NCBI GenBank assembly: GCA_951394045.1
Contig: OX595992.1
Span: forward strand, 2,418,001 to 2,482,000
DNA length: 64,000 bases
Source of the DNA: Nitzschia sp. DOCU1
Lineage: Eukaryota; Bacillariophyta; Bacillariophyceae; Bacillariales; Bacillariaceae
Reading direction: 5' to 3'
Positions 1 to 11,555 of the stretch are shown here, in pieces. The notes under the pieces were generated by a model. It saw only the letters and a program-made list of their open reading frames with translations. It was not told the origin of the DNA and did no database searches. Positions within the stretch are counted from its first letter, which is position 1. Every line of letters begins with the position of its first letter. The position numbers and the translations under genes are program-made.

Positions 1-2220
1 CGACGACAAACTCGAGCGGCGCTGCTGACGGGACGCATCTGCCGGTTTGGTCTCTGCTGCAGTCGACGATAAGCTTGTGCTTTCTGTCTCCTTGGTTTCC
101 ACTGAGGAAGTATCTCCCGTCATGCCTGATTGCAACTTTTCCAACGGGTTTCCACCGTTCGAGCTGCTTTGAGATATTCGCGTTCGATTCTTAGCCGACC
201 GAAGACTGCTGGGAGAGGCGGAGCGCCGACTTCTTCCCGAAAAAGATGACGATCTGACGGAACTTCGCGAATGGCTACTGTCTGTGTTCTCGGATACATT
301 GGTCGCGGTGCTGTGCGACCTAACAAATCGTGATCGGCTCTGTCGTTTAGGAGACGCCGACGTAGGGATGCGCACCTTGGGAACCGACGATTCTCCGATG
401 GAGTTGCTGGAGGACGATCGAGATACCGGTGGTAATGGGAGCGACCGTGATCGAGAATGGCAGGATCCACCACCGGAAGGCCTTGCCCTCCGAGAAGGTC
501 TCTTCCTGGCTGATCCGCCCCCTTCGACATCGTTCAGGTCCATGGTGCCAATCTCTGCCGCGTGCTCCTCGTCTGCATCAAGATCAACCTCTATAGTGCT
601 CCCCTTTCTCGCGTCCTCTTTAGTGGGCTCGCAAGCTGAGTCGCCCTGAGCTTTGGCTTCGTCTTCCGGTGACATTAATGGTTCCTTCTTCTTTGGCATT
701 TTTCGAGCGATGCTGTTGCTGGAACTGCTGGATGGCTTTTCTGTTGAAGTTATGCTGGAACTGCTAGATGGTTTCGACTCGGTAGCCTCCAAGAGTTTCC
801 GGGCATCAAAAGATTTCCTTCTGGGGCTCACTGGCGGCCTTGACAACGACGATGATAAATCCGGGGCACTCCTTCGAGGACTCACAGGAACCCGCATTTG
901 CAAGGCCGCAGCTCTGAAACTCGATGACTCGGACGAAAGAGCACAAGTCGTTGTCTTGGGAGAAGAAAGTATTGTGTCTTTTTCGGCAGACATTGGTGGC
1001 AGAAAAGATGAGTTCAGATTCTTCGTGCGGACTGGCGATGGAACACCTGATTTCCCTTCCGTTACTGGCGAAGTCTTGGACCTAAGGCTCGACGACTTTC
1101 GTGGCGTAACCGAAACAGTTTGTTTTCTGGGTGATTTTGTCCCCGCTTCTTCATTTTCCAAAGTGTCAGGCATTTGTGGTAGAGACGATGGGCTCAGATT
1201 CTTCTTGGGGACTGACGATGAAACACCTGATTTCCCTTCTAATATTGGCGAAGTCTTGGACCTCAGGCTCGACGACTTTCGTGGCGTAACCGGAACAGTT
1301 TGTTTTCTGGGCGATTTTGTCCCCGCTTCTTCATTTTCCAAAGTGACACTACCACTCAATGGTTGTTTGGGTGCGGATGACACCCCAGATGATGATACTG
1401 ACGAGTCACTATGCCTGGATGTTTTCTTCGAAGGACCCATGGGCGGTAATCCAGCTCTTTGGGACGGTTTCGAGGACACACTTTGGTCGTCGTGAGGTTT
1501 CTGTGCTGCTTTGACTTTCGCAACTCTAGCGGGCGATTCTGTTAGGCTCGATCTTGACAAATTTTCCGATGCGTCCAATGCATCGGATTGTAAACTAGAA
1601 TAGGAGCCGGGTCTTTCGGGATGATGAACTGGCAAAAACCCAGACTCGAAGGTCTTGGTGGCCTTGGATATTTCGAGCGCCAAATCAAATTGTGGAGCTT
1701 CTACGTCAAATGTCTCGTTATCCGCTGCCTTCTTTTTTTTCTTCTTTTTGACTGCTTTTCCTTCCTCTGGTACATCCTCCTCACCTGCGGCGTCTTGTTC
1801 CACAACCTTTTTCGTTTTCTTCTTTTTCAGTTTGGGTTTGAGGTCGTCGTTGGAAAAACTGTCATCATCATCGTCTAAACAGGAAAAATTTGCTAGTTCT
1901 GGTGAAGACCCAATGGAAGCTCGTCGCATTCGAAAGAGTGATTTTGTGGGAGGAGATAACACATGATCCAAGGCATCGCTAACGGATGTTCTGCGCTCGT
2001 GTGTTTCAGGCAAATCTATTCGTTTCGTAATATAGGATTTCTTCTTGTCGCTGGGTATGGATCCAAGATGAAGAAAACGGCCCAAATGAGCCCGCGGTGT
2101 GGGGGATGTGACTGATCCATCTCCTTCGTTTGCGGAGGATTCTCCCTTCGTCTTGGCCTGATGATTCGTGGCATCTTTCGGCTCATCGTTGCCCTGCCGG
2201 GTGGCCTTTAATATTGCCAT
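1..2220 (-). CDS. Ser/Arg/Lys-rich low-complexity protein, C-terminus beyond window edge
   Basis: I checked this frame codon by codon on the minus strand. It has no stop from the ATG at 2220 down to base 1, giving at least 740 codons, so the gene continues to the left. No enzymatic domain is recognisable. The N-terminal third holds acidic stretches (runs of Asp) beside lysine clusters that look like nuclear localisation signals (for example KLKKKKTKK and a run of seven Lys near residue 165). The middle carries two copies of a 60-residue Ser/Pro/Lys unit. The last third is Ser/Arg-rich with many SRS and RSS motifs. The composition suggests an intrinsically disordered nuclear or RNA-associated protein, which is inference. 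The ATG follows an open upstream spacer with no competing start. Reality as a coding gene is supported by the long stop-free frame in a region where the other frames are broken; function is unknown. Confidence 0.7.
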   Translation of the reverse strand, partial: MAILKATRQGNDEPKDATNHQAKTKGESSANEGDGSVTSPTPRAHLGRFLHLGSIPSDKKKSYITKRIDLPETHERRTSVSDALDHVLSPPTKSLFRMRRASIGSSPELANFSCLDDDDDSFSNDDLKPKLKKKKTKKVVEQDAAGEEDVPEEGKAVKKKKKKKAADNETFDVEAPQFDLALEISKATKTFESGFLPVHHPERPGSYSSLQSDALDASENLSRSSLTESPARVAKVKAAQKPHDDQSVSSKPSQRAGLPPMGPSKKTSRHSDSSVSSSGVSSAPKQPLSGSVTLENEEAGTKSPRKQTVPVTPRKSSSLRSKTSPILEGKSGVSSSVPKKNLSPSSLPQMPDTLENEEAGTKSPRKQTVSVTPRKSSSLRSKTSPVTEGKSGVPSPVRTKNLNSSFLPPMSAEKDTILSSPKTTTCALSSESSSFRAAALQMRVPVSPRRSAPDLSSSLSRPPVSPRRKSFDARKLLEATESKPSSSSSITSTEKPSSSSSNSIARKMPKKKEPLMSPEDEAKAQGDSACEPTKEDARKGSTIEVDLDADEEHAAEIGTMDLNDVEGGGSARKRPSRRARPSGGGSCHSRSRSLPLPPVSRSSSSNSIGESSVPKVRIPTSASPKRQSRSRFVRSHSTATNVSENTDSSHSRSSVRSSSFSGRSRRSASPSSLRSAKNRTRISQSSSNGGNPLEKLQSGMTGDTSSVETKETESTSLSSTAAETKPADASRQQRRSSLSS
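991..1344 (-). repeat. Two tandem copies of a 180-bp in-frame coding unit
   Basis: Bases 991-1170 and 1171-1344 align at a 180-bp period with roughly 85 to 90% identity by eye. The period is a multiple of three, so each copy adds 60 residues to the Ser/Lys-rich protein. Both encode a segment containing the conserved words ENEEAGTKSPRKQT and TPRKSSSLRSKTSP. It is a recent internal duplication inside a disordered region. Confidence 0.85.
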
Positions 2221-3094
2221 GCTAGCAATGGGGCACTGGTGATGGTGATCTACCAGCTAGCCTCCGATGTAGTACAAGAGGCTCTTTCGTACTTCTACTG
2301 CAGGCAGGCAACTAGCACTGGGCGTTCAAGAAAAGGACCATGGTCCTTCGTCGCCAATTGCTGTTTTGGGTTTTTTTCTGTGAGGAACGCGGCGAGAGGT
2401 TCGTCGCTGAAGAAATTTCATCTTCTTTTTTTGGCGTGGGAGCCGCGTCCGGCCAAGAATGTCGGGCATATTTTAGCAGGCCCAAGGTTCGTCACTCCGA
2501 CTAAATGTGATAAGTCCTTGGGAGGGGAAGGCGTCGCAACAAGACTTAGAGCATTACATTTCAGTTCAAGGAAAAGAACATGAAAGAGATAAAGACTTAT
2601 CAAGAAAGGAAGGGTCTCGGAAGGGCTATTGTACTCGGGGCTGTTTCTGCTGTGAGAGGTCGCATGATGACCACGGTACTATCTACCAGTCGATTCAGTC
2701 GCCTTTCAAGCTAGAGTCATGTCAGTCGTTTCTAGGCGTTCATCGAGTCGCTCGACAGCGATATAACTATTTTACCCCTCATCGGACCGATTCTAGGCGT
2801 TCATCAGGCCGATGATGGATCTGACTATTTCCCATGTATCATAACTATTGCATAAAGAGCCCATTAACCTACCAAAGCGCAAGATCTATGCTTTCGCTCA
2901 TTCCAGGAATGGACTATGTTAGTGTCAACAGTCATATCGCACGCAGTTGTCCGGATCCGGATCCCGAGCGAGCTGGTGCGCCACTGCGGCAGGCAAACGC
3001 TGCGCCGTATTATAGTCACGGTTTCCCCAGGAACCTTCCTCCTAGTGTCTCTGGTGTTACGACCATGAGGAAACGGAACGTATATCGTTGCGCC
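2221..3094. other. Intergenic spacer
   Basis: No convincing gene is seen. The left end is the 5' flank of the Ser/Arg-rich gene and the right end is the 3' flank of the CLC gene, both on the minus strand. A 14-base word (tctaggcgttcatc) occurs twice near 2728 and 2791 next to similar AT-rich stretches. Short open frames here lack any recognisable protein signature. Confidence 0.5.
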
Positions 3095-5929
3095 TTACTC
3101 AGAGTAGTAAACTATCACACCCGTTCTTTCGAGAATAAAGCCTGGCATGAAATTCGCTCGAGTAATGAGTCCTACAACCTCACCACCCGACTCGCCACCG
3201 AGAACCACTAGGTGGCGCAGTCCTAGCTTGGTGAAGAGCACTCGAGCTTTCGAAACGGGCATGTGGGAGGGCACACAAAAGATACCTTGGTTCATGACTG
3301 CGGAAACATTCACATAGAGGTGCTGACAGTCAGGATTCAGCCATGTTACAATAAGGTTCCCGTTGCTATTCACTCCTATCTCGGCAAAGCCTCTGGGGGT
3401 TGCGAGGCTCCCTGGCGAAGCTATCGATTCGACGCCTCTGAAATCTTGGTTGGCTTCCTCCTCGACAGCAGCTCTCTGGAGCTGTACACTAGGATCAACT
3501 GCTGGAGACAAAACACGCCGCACGGAAGGCATTGAGTCGTCCGCACTTGTTGGTACGTGCAATTCTTGATCGTCTTCCAATTCCCTTACAATGTCATTGG
3601 GCGCGCTTTGCAAAGTATACCGAATATTCCTCAGCCACTCGTGGTTGTCGAATTCGTCTTCTTTGGGAGCAATCGCCTTGGTATTCTTCAGATGGTCATA
3701 TCGATCGTCCTTGATATTGTAGGCCCAATGCATCAATGGATTTTTCGCGATTCCCGGTCTAGGTATGGATCTTCTTGTAATTCCTTCCGATTTTGTGTCT
3801 TCTCGACTGGATTCTTCTGGCTGGTCACTCTCTTGAAAGACTCCACATTCGATGAGAGCCGCAATTTGATCCCTGCGAACTAGACCGAGAAATTTCTTCG
3901 TTCGAGGTTCCACGACTGGAAATCCGTTGTGCGGGGAAAGACCTAGAATACGCACAAGCTCTGACGCCTGTAGAATCGGCCCAATAACTTCCGGGGGATG
4001 ACTCATGATATCTTGTGCTTGTAGAATGTCGTAGCGTCGCATTTCCTCGTGGTCCATGTAGGCGTATTTCTTTAGATTCATGGCCGTTTCGTTGATTCCG
4101 TGAGGGTGAAAAAATTCAGCCACATAGCGGGCTACCAATACCACTATGATAACGGGAAGAAGTACTTGGATTTTCCCCGTTCCTTCAACAAGAATGACAC
4201 AAATACTGACTGTCGAGCGCTGGATCCCTGCCAACATGGCAGCGACGCCCAACACGGGAAATACTGAAGGATCAATAGCTGGCCCAAAGAAATTTTTGAA
4301 AGCCAAACCCATGGCACCCCCCAGCGATGCCCCAATGAGTACGGTGGGCGTAAAGATTCCTGAGGGCAGAATGGATCCATAAGTCAAAGTCATGAGACCA
4401 TAGAAAGATAGCCCAACCGCCCACAAAGTTCGTTGTTGGAACTGACTGGGATCTGATAAAATTCGTTTGATGGCGTCGCCACGAGATCCAAACATGATAG
4501 TTGCCATTTCGTTGACTTGACCCTCTGCGCAAAAAAATTGGCGACCCTGACCCGTGTTGTCCGAAGTACCCTCTACGGATTTGCAAGTCCACGCCATGAC
4601 GGGAAGTCCAAATGTTAATGCAGAAGTAATGAGACTCAACACTGCAACCTGCCTCAACTTGGCCGACTTGCTTGTGAGACGACCCACCCAGTTCACTTTC
4701 AGAAATTCAAAGATTCCGCAAAAGACACCTCCCAGAACCCCGCCCACCACGGCAACGACGATGAACAAGGGAACGATTTCAAATCGATTCAAGAAGATAT
4801 CTTCTGTCGGCTTCACACCACGGTACGTTCCAAGGTCGATGATAGAATAATGCGATAAATCTCCGCTGTGCAGAGCCAAACAAAACGTTCCAATCGCATT
4901 TGCCACCAGAGTTCGCAAAAACATGCTCTTGGAAAAGTAGCTTGCAATGTCATCCAAAATGAACAACAAACCACCAATTGGCGCTCCAAAGGATGCCGCA
5001 AATCCCACCGAGGCCCCAATGCTTATAAGATCTCGTCGCTCCGCGTCAGTGGCAAAATACGCCAGATTTGTTGTAGTATATGTCCACAAGGATTGTGTCC
5101 AAGTCGATGATACGGATATGGGAACGATGTACGTCGATGACAAAACACGCGACAATACGCTCGATAGTTTGCTAAAGCTCGCTCCCACAATGGCACCGAT
5201 ATGAATCAAGGGACCTTCCATGCCAACTGCCAACGAGCTCGACACGCTTAGAATCGTACCTACTATCTTGACCCCAAATAGAGGCCAAGATGTAAACTTT
5301 TTGACGCGAACACCATTCAAGTACGCCTTGACTTCAGGAATGCCAGACCCCGTAGCTTCGGGTGCCACAAAGACGCAAAGGCCACTGGCACTCAAAGCTA
5401 GCAATAGATTGAGGGTACAAAATCCACCAAACACTAGTAGAGTAGGTACTTGCTCGTTTTGTGCCATGCGATCCAAAATGTCGATCCGCCAAGTCACAAT
5501 GTTGGCCGTGATTGCCACAATGACAATGGTCGTCAAGCCCGTGACGAGTCCAACAATGGCCGACAAGGCCCATCGCGTCGCGACTCGTCGGGTAGAACGA
5601 CGGGGTGGTGGCTTGCTGAGCGATGGTGTATAAAGAATGATACTGCTTCGACGTCGAATCTTTTCTCCTTGATGGTCCAGCAAATACCGGTCTTTGGTTG
5701 CCTGGATAGAATAGTCATTGACCACTCGTTCAAAATCCAAACTGCTAATCTCGTTGGTGGGTGGCGGGGGCTGGGCTGCACCATCTAAAAGTGAAATCCA
5801 GTCCGTCGAGCTTTCCCTGTGATGAGACGACGAGCCGATACTGTTGAAGTTGTCATGTGAGTCCTCGGTGGGTTTGCGACTTGCGATTAGAGGTTGACAT
5901 TCTTCGGCAGTGGTGTGCCGCTGCCCCAT
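3095..5929 (-). CDS. CLC-family chloride channel or Cl-/H+ exchanger with two CBS domains
   Basis: Predicted 944-residue integral membrane protein moving anions across an internal or plasma membrane. The selectivity motif GSGIPE is at about residues 194-199, with Ser where nitrate-selective plant members have Pro, so chloride is expected. The gating-glutamate motif reads GMEGP (236-240) instead of GKEGP or GREGP. The position of the second (proton) glutamate pair in exchangers, usually EE after a LLFxLx stretch, is DD here (326-327). The third anion-site motif appears as PSGIFTP. Two CBS domains follow, near 638-700 and 870-935, the second with the GLRHLVV...GxVVGLITR pattern of the ClC-6/7 and plant CLC branch. 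The frame is open up to 6091 but the outer start is TTG, so I chose the first ATG, which still leaves about 115 hydrophilic residues before the first helix. No intron is seen. It is divergently arranged with the protease gene. Confidence 0.93.
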   Translation of the reverse strand: MGQRHTTAEECQPLIASRKPTEDSHDNFNSIGSSSHHRESSTDWISLLDGAAQPPPPTNEISSLDFERVVNDYSIQATKDRYLLDHQGEKIRRRSSIILYTPSLSKPPPRRSTRRVATRWALSAIVGLVTGLTTIVIVAITANIVTWRIDILDRMAQNEQVPTLLVFGGFCTLNLLLALSASGLCVFVAPEATGSGIPEVKAYLNGVRVKKFTSWPLFGVKIVGTILSVSSSLAVGMEGPLIHIGAIVGASFSKLSSVLSRVLSSTYIVPISVSSTWTQSLWTYTTTNLAYFATDAERRDLISIGASVGFAASFGAPIGGLLFILDDIASYFSKSMFLRTLVANAIGTFCLALHSGDLSHYSIIDLGTYRGVKPTEDIFLNRFEIVPLFIVVAVVGGVLGGVFCGIFEFLKVNWVGRLTSKSAKLRQVAVLSLITSALTFGLPVMAWTCKSVEGTSDNTGQGRQFFCAEGQVNEMATIMFGSRGDAIKRILSDPSQFQQRTLWAVGLSFYGLMTLTYGSILPSGIFTPTVLIGASLGGAMGLAFKNFFGPAIDPSVFPVLGVAAMLAGIQRSTVSICVILVEGTGKIQVLLPVIIVVLVARYVAEFFHPHGINETAMNLKKYAYMDHEEMRRYDILQAQDIMSHPPEVIGPILQASELVRILGLSPHNGFPVVEPRTKKFLGLVRRDQIAALIECGVFQESDQPEESSREDTKSEGITRRSIPRPGIAKNPLMHWAYNIKDDRYDHLKNTKAIAPKEDEFDNHEWLRNIRYTLQSAPNDIVRELEDDQELHVPTSADDSMPSVRRVLSPAVDPSVQLQRAAVEEEANQDFRGVESIASPGSLATPRGFAEIGVNSNGNLIVTWLNPDCQHLYVNVSAVMNQGIFCVPSHMPVSKARVLFTKLGLRHLVVLGGESGGEVVGLITRANFMPGFILERTGVIVYYSE

Positions 5930-6533
5930 TCGTGCAAATGCTGCTACCGATGTTGCTGTACTACAGGAATCGTCGACACCAGCACGACCTTTGCAAATGA
6001 TGGGTTTTCCAGGGAGGAATGCGGCTGCTGCTAATCTAGCACTACCGATAGCCGCTGCTCTTGCCTCGAATACCAAGCATGCTGATGTCTGTCACTCTAT
6101 TTGCCCCTATCGTACCACATTCGCAAACAGCGGCCATCGTAGCACCAGATATCCCGATTTCGCCCATCGCATCGGAGGGAGATATTTTCGACCCAAACGA
6201 AAGATCGGGGTGTCAGGAAATACGGACGAAGGACAGATTCCGGGATGACCCTCATCCATGGATACGTCGTTTCGCGTTCTCAATTTTGATTGGCTCTCAT
6301 TCAGAATTCCGAGCATGCGCATTCCCTCCAGAATCGTGAGTAGGATACGAGCCGGCCCAATCTGCAATTTTTCGACACATCCCTCCCAAGAGCCATCTCG
6401 CGAGATTTGGGCGATGCCATCATTCATCCATCGACGATCGTGGCCTCCTTCTTGTTTGGTCCACTACTGCGACTAAAACACAATCTTGTTAAAACACAAT
6501 CTTTTGGATAGGCTGTCTTTTTCAAGTTTTACC
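5930..6533. promoter_or_regulatory. Shared divergent 5' region between CLC and cathepsin genes
   Basis: The two flanking genes are transcribed away from each other, so this 604-bp spacer must hold both promoters and 5' leaders. Part of it next to the CLC start (5930-6091) is open in the CLC frame without an ATG. No specific element can be named with confidence; a T-rich stretch ends 3 bases before the protease ATG. Confidence 0.5.
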
Positions 6534-7903
<1,370 letters not shown>

Positions 7904-7973
7904 ACCTGCCTATACATTTTTAAAAAGTTTTCTAGTCTTGGATTTTAGCTGCTAGTAGATTCCAAAATGTGCT

Positions 7974-9557
7974 CTACAAATCTGGACCGGCATGAAGAGC
8001 ACCCAGTTGTTTCAGCAGATGATAGACAAGAGATTCGGTGCCTTGGAACTGTTTGGCATAATAGAGGGGCGTGCCACCCGTATGAGTAACGGCATTCAGC
8101 GCAGCTCCTTGCTTGACCAAGTATTCCACCACGTCCGCGTGTCCCATTCGAGCCGCCTCATGCAAGGGTGTCCATCCATTCTCATCTGGACGGTGCAATA
8201 GATTCGGATTGACCTCATCGGCCAGTTGTTGAAGGCGTTCCAGCTCCCCATTCCCAGCTAACTGGTGGGGGTAATTCAAAGGAATAGCACGTGGCGCACG
8301 GCTCAGTCCACCCTTGGATTGTAAAAAGCGTACCACTAGACTATCGGCTCCTTGATTTTCCTCCGCAATCCGAGTAGGCGTCGCTCCCTGATACGTCAAG
8401 GCATTAATGTCAGCACCTTGTTCCAACAAGTAATGAATAGTTTCAATGTGACCATTACGTGCCGCTTCGTGAATGGGCTGCCATCCTTGAGGATCCTGTG
8501 CGTGTATTCGGTTGGTTCCATATTTCTCCAAATGCGCCTTGATTTCCTCCAATCGTCCATTTCCCGCCAAATGATGAATTTGCGTATTCACAGGTCCCTT
8601 CTTGTTCCAATGACTATGGTATTCCTCCATTATCGATGTCAATTCTTCTGGCGACACTTTGTCGTAGTTCACGTAAGGAAGTGGCTGATTTTCTCCTTCC
8701 TTATCGGCAAGTACTTCAAAATGCACAAAGGTGTTGGCAACAAAGCGTCCTTTCATGGCAAAGGGCCGTCCATGTAGAATGGTATGACTTTCATACAAGA
8801 CCATGTCGCCGGGAACCATGGTGATATTATGAGCTATGCCATCATGTCCAATCACTTCGAGGGGCCATGGTTCATCCACATCCGAAGCGACATTTAAAAT
8901 GGCCGATGAAATCAACGGCACTCGATCCACATGAGTATGCAAAATACTCTCGGAAGTATACACGCGAATTCCATACAAGGAACATCCTTTGAGTTTGCGT
9001 CCCGTCCATGCTTCCAGAGTCGACTTGGAAGCTTCCCATACGGCTTCTTCCAAGGCGGGTCCACCTCCTTGCAAATTAGAATTGTACAAACTCACAAAGT
9101 ACGTCGGAGCCTCCCAATGATTGACGGTAGATTCTCCATATTCCCACGATTCCAATTCCCAATTCTTGTTTTGCAAAGGATTCGCGGGCAAGCCGTTCGT
9201 TTGCCAAAAAGTTTGCAGCAAATTCCATAATTCCGGAGGCGCTCGGATTTTGGCAAAGCCCGTCTTGGTAAAGTTATTCATGACGTGAGGTCGATGAATA
9301 TTGCGCTCGAAACGTTTTTGTTCGGACTGTAAACAACGTTCACGATTATACTGACGAGAACAACCCTCCAACAATTCGTCATACAAGGTTTGACGATCTC
9401 CTAGCAGGCTTTGCTCGATCCGAGGTCGAGTCATGGGAAAGGACACATCCACACCATACGTGGCATTTTCCGTGGGCGATGGAGTGACCCGACGAACCGC
9501 CAACGTGGTGACGGGAAACAGCCAAGTTGTCAACCATAACAACCACGACAATCTCAT
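7974..9557 (-). CDS. Secreted 2-oxoglutarate/Fe(II) oxygenase fused to ankyrin repeats
   Basis: 527 residues. I start at 9557 because that ATG opens a clear signal peptide (about residues 1-20, MRLSWLLWLTTW onward); the open frame extends 59 codons further to another ATG at 9734, which would bury it. Residues about 90-290 form a 2OG-Fe(II) oxygenase-like domain resembling prolyl 4-hydroxylases. The HxD iron pair is H209 and D211, the distal His is probably H262 (or H258) in a HGRPFAMKGRF stretch, and R271 is a candidate for binding the 2-oxoglutarate carboxylate. Residues about 310-527 hold at least four ankyrin repeats with GW(Q/T)P(I/L)HEAAR cores, arranged as two similar blocks. The likely role is hydroxylation of proteins in the secretory path, with ankyrin repeats to select substrate; this is inference. 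The same ankyrin block recurs in the gene at 29855-30790. Confidence 0.85.
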   Translation of the reverse strand: MRLSWLLWLTTWLFPVTTLAVRRVTPSPTENATYGVDVSFPMTRPRIEQSLLGDRQTLYDELLEGCSRQYNRERCLQSEQKRFERNIHRPHVMNNFTKTGFAKIRAPPELWNLLQTFWQTNGLPANPLQNKNWELESWEYGESTVNHWEAPTYFVSLYNSNLQGGGPALEEAVWEASKSTLEAWTGRKLKGCSLYGIRVYTSESILHTHVDRVPLISSAILNVASDVDEPWPLEVIGHDGIAHNITMVPGDMVLYESHTILHGRPFAMKGRFVANTFVHFEVLADKEGENQPLPYVNYDKVSPEELTSIMEEYHSHWNKKGPVNTQIHHLAGNGRLEEIKAHLEKYGTNRIHAQDPQGWQPIHEAARNGHIETIHYLLEQGADINALTYQGATPTRIAEENQGADSLVVRFLQSKGGLSRAPRAIPLNYPHQLAGNGELERLQQLADEVNPNLLHRPDENGWTPLHEAARMGHADVVEYLVKQGAALNAVTHTGGTPLYYAKQFQGTESLVYHLLKQLGALHAGPDL

Positions 9558-10240
9558 TTTGCAATAGAGGAGTACTGTCTCCAAAAGTGAATGAATGAAT
9601 GATGGAGAAGAAAGGGTGAAAGGAGGGGTCTTGAAAAGATTCTCTGGACATATTTGTGTTCGTTTTGGAGTGGTCGTTTTTGGCGGCAAGCAATACTGCG
9701 TGCCGAGGCGTTCGCAATCGGGCACATCTATCAATGTATGTAAATACTGTATCTATGTAAAGGCGGCCTGTTAGTTGAGTCCTATCAGTCGCTCATGGTG
9801 GATCCGCTGCCCGACTCCGTATCCTCGAGCGAGAGCAGACATACAAGAAACGAAATGGTAACTACTACTAGCTAGTAGTCGGGTCCTCCTCCTGTCGTGC
9901 ACTCGTCTCGTTGCATACCTAGCACTTGAGCAACATCCATTTGGAACGACGTCCATTGGAGTTGGTACTCCAAAGGGACTGCCCCCTCGAAGCAATTGGC
10001 CGAAGTCGGCGTTCGTGACGTTGAACCAAGACGCATAAGCATCGGGAAGAGTCCCAGTCAGATAATTATTGTCAAGGCACACTTACTGCTGCTGCACTGA
10101 CTCCAAGAGTCGGGAAGTGGCCCTGTCAATGTATTCTCGGAAAGCCAAAGATATCCCAGGTTGGTCCATGTGCTCCAAGCGTCGGGAAGAGTCCCCACCA
10201 AGGAATTTTGAGAAAGGGACAAGCCGGTCCATTCACTCCA

Positions 10241-10322
10241 AGAATGGGCAAGTGTGCCAGTCACATTTTTTTGTGGAGATAGTCTCCACGAAACCAATCT
10301 GACTGGCACACTTCCCGATTCT
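10241..10322. repeat. Inverted repeat (hairpin) inside the LRR pseudogene
   Basis: Left arm about 10241-10280, right arm about 10282-10322; about 40 bp with some 85% identity and one single-base indel. It marks a point where LRR units change from minus-strand to plus-strand reading. Confidence 0.75.
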
Positions 10323-10455
10323 AGTCCACGACCTCCAATCAAACGGGAGCGTCCCCGACAAGGCATTTTGTTAAAGAGCCAAGGAAGACAGGTCGGTCCA
10401 TTGACTTCAAGAGTGAGAAAGAGTGCCCGTCAGATTGTTCTCATGGATATATACT

Positions 10456-10543
10456 TTTGACACGTTGGACCATGCACTCCAAGCGTCAGGGAGTGTACTG
10501 GCACACTCCCCGACGCATGGAATGTATGGTCCAACGTGCCAAA
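10456..10543. repeat. 41-bp inverted repeat inside the LRR pseudogene
   Basis: Arms 10456-10496 and 10503-10543 match at 36 of 41 positions around a 6-base loop. The arms encode the same LRR segment (LPDAW...) in opposite directions. A looser inverted pair, 10561-10593 with 10720-10752, continues the pattern. Confidence 0.85.
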
Positions 10544-11375
10544 TGTGTATCTACATGACAACCATCTAACCGGAAGGCTTCCCGACTCTTGGGGTCATTG
10601 GACTACAATGTCTGTTTTGTACCTTTCTCCGAAAATGCCTTGACCGACCGCGCGCACTCCAAGTGTCCCAGTCAAGCTATTGCCAAAAAAACTGAGCCAT
10701 AACAAAGTCGCCAATTGACTCCACGAGTCGGGAAGCCTTCCGGTCAGATTGTTGTCGTGGACATTGACAATCTCTACGTTGACCCAGTTACTCCAAGCGT
10801 CAGGGAGTGTCCGAGACAAAACCGTTATCATAAAGGTCGAACCATGTCATGCCAGTCCATGACAAGGCGTCCCATCGATCCGCCCAAGAGACGGGAAAAG
10901 TACCAGTTAACATATTGCCATCCACGGATAGATCCGTCAAGGCCGACTACTGATTCCAAGAGTCGAGAAGCGTGCCAGTCAGAAGGTTGTCGTGGAGATG
11001 CAAAAACACCATGTCCGACCAAGAGCTCAAAGCATCGGAGACTGGCCCTGTCAGGGAATTGAAGCTGAAATCAAAATATTCCAGCTTGGAAAGTTGACCA
11101 ATTCACTTGGAAAAGTTCCCGTAAAGGAAATAACGTCAAGGTCGGACAGAGACTCATAAAGCAAAGCGGGAATAGTGTCTGTCAAGCCGTTGTAGTCCAT
11201 CCAACGATTTTGAAGATTGACAAGAGATTCCAGCTCGGTCGGGATAGTTCCACGTCGTTGACACAGGGAAAGAACCAGTGTTTCCAAAATGGTCAGATCT
11301 GCCAACCAGGATGGTATTGGCGAAGGTTCAAAGACGTTCCAGTCCAAACCCAGCTGTTTGAGGCCCGTAAGATAT

Positions 11376-11452
11376 CTGTTCGCATCGCTCAAAACGGCCT
11401 CCAAAACACCGTGGTATGGTGTTTTGGAGGACGTTTTGAGCAATGCGAACAG
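11376..11452. repeat. 35-bp inverted repeat inside the LRR pseudogene
   Basis: Arms 11376-11410 and 11418-11452 match at 33 of 35 positions around the 7-base loop gtggtat. It is the cleanest of the hairpins. Confidence 0.9.
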
Positions 11453-11555
11453 ATTCCACTCGGCCTAGAGTATCGCATGAAATGATACCAGCTGGAAGCG
11501 ATGTCACGTTCGAGGTTTTGCTGCCCTTCACTCCGCAAAAGTGAATGGCAAAAGC

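Noticed and set aside
653..1495. Plus-strand open frame of 280 codons opposite the Ser/Arg-rich gene
   Set aside because: The minus strand is open over the whole 2220 bp with sensible composition; the plus-strand frame is its antisense shadow created by the same repeats.
9558..9734. Longer N-terminus for the oxygenase starting at 9734
   Set aside because: The inner ATG at 9557 begins a typical signal peptide; the extra 59 residues look like leader sequence.
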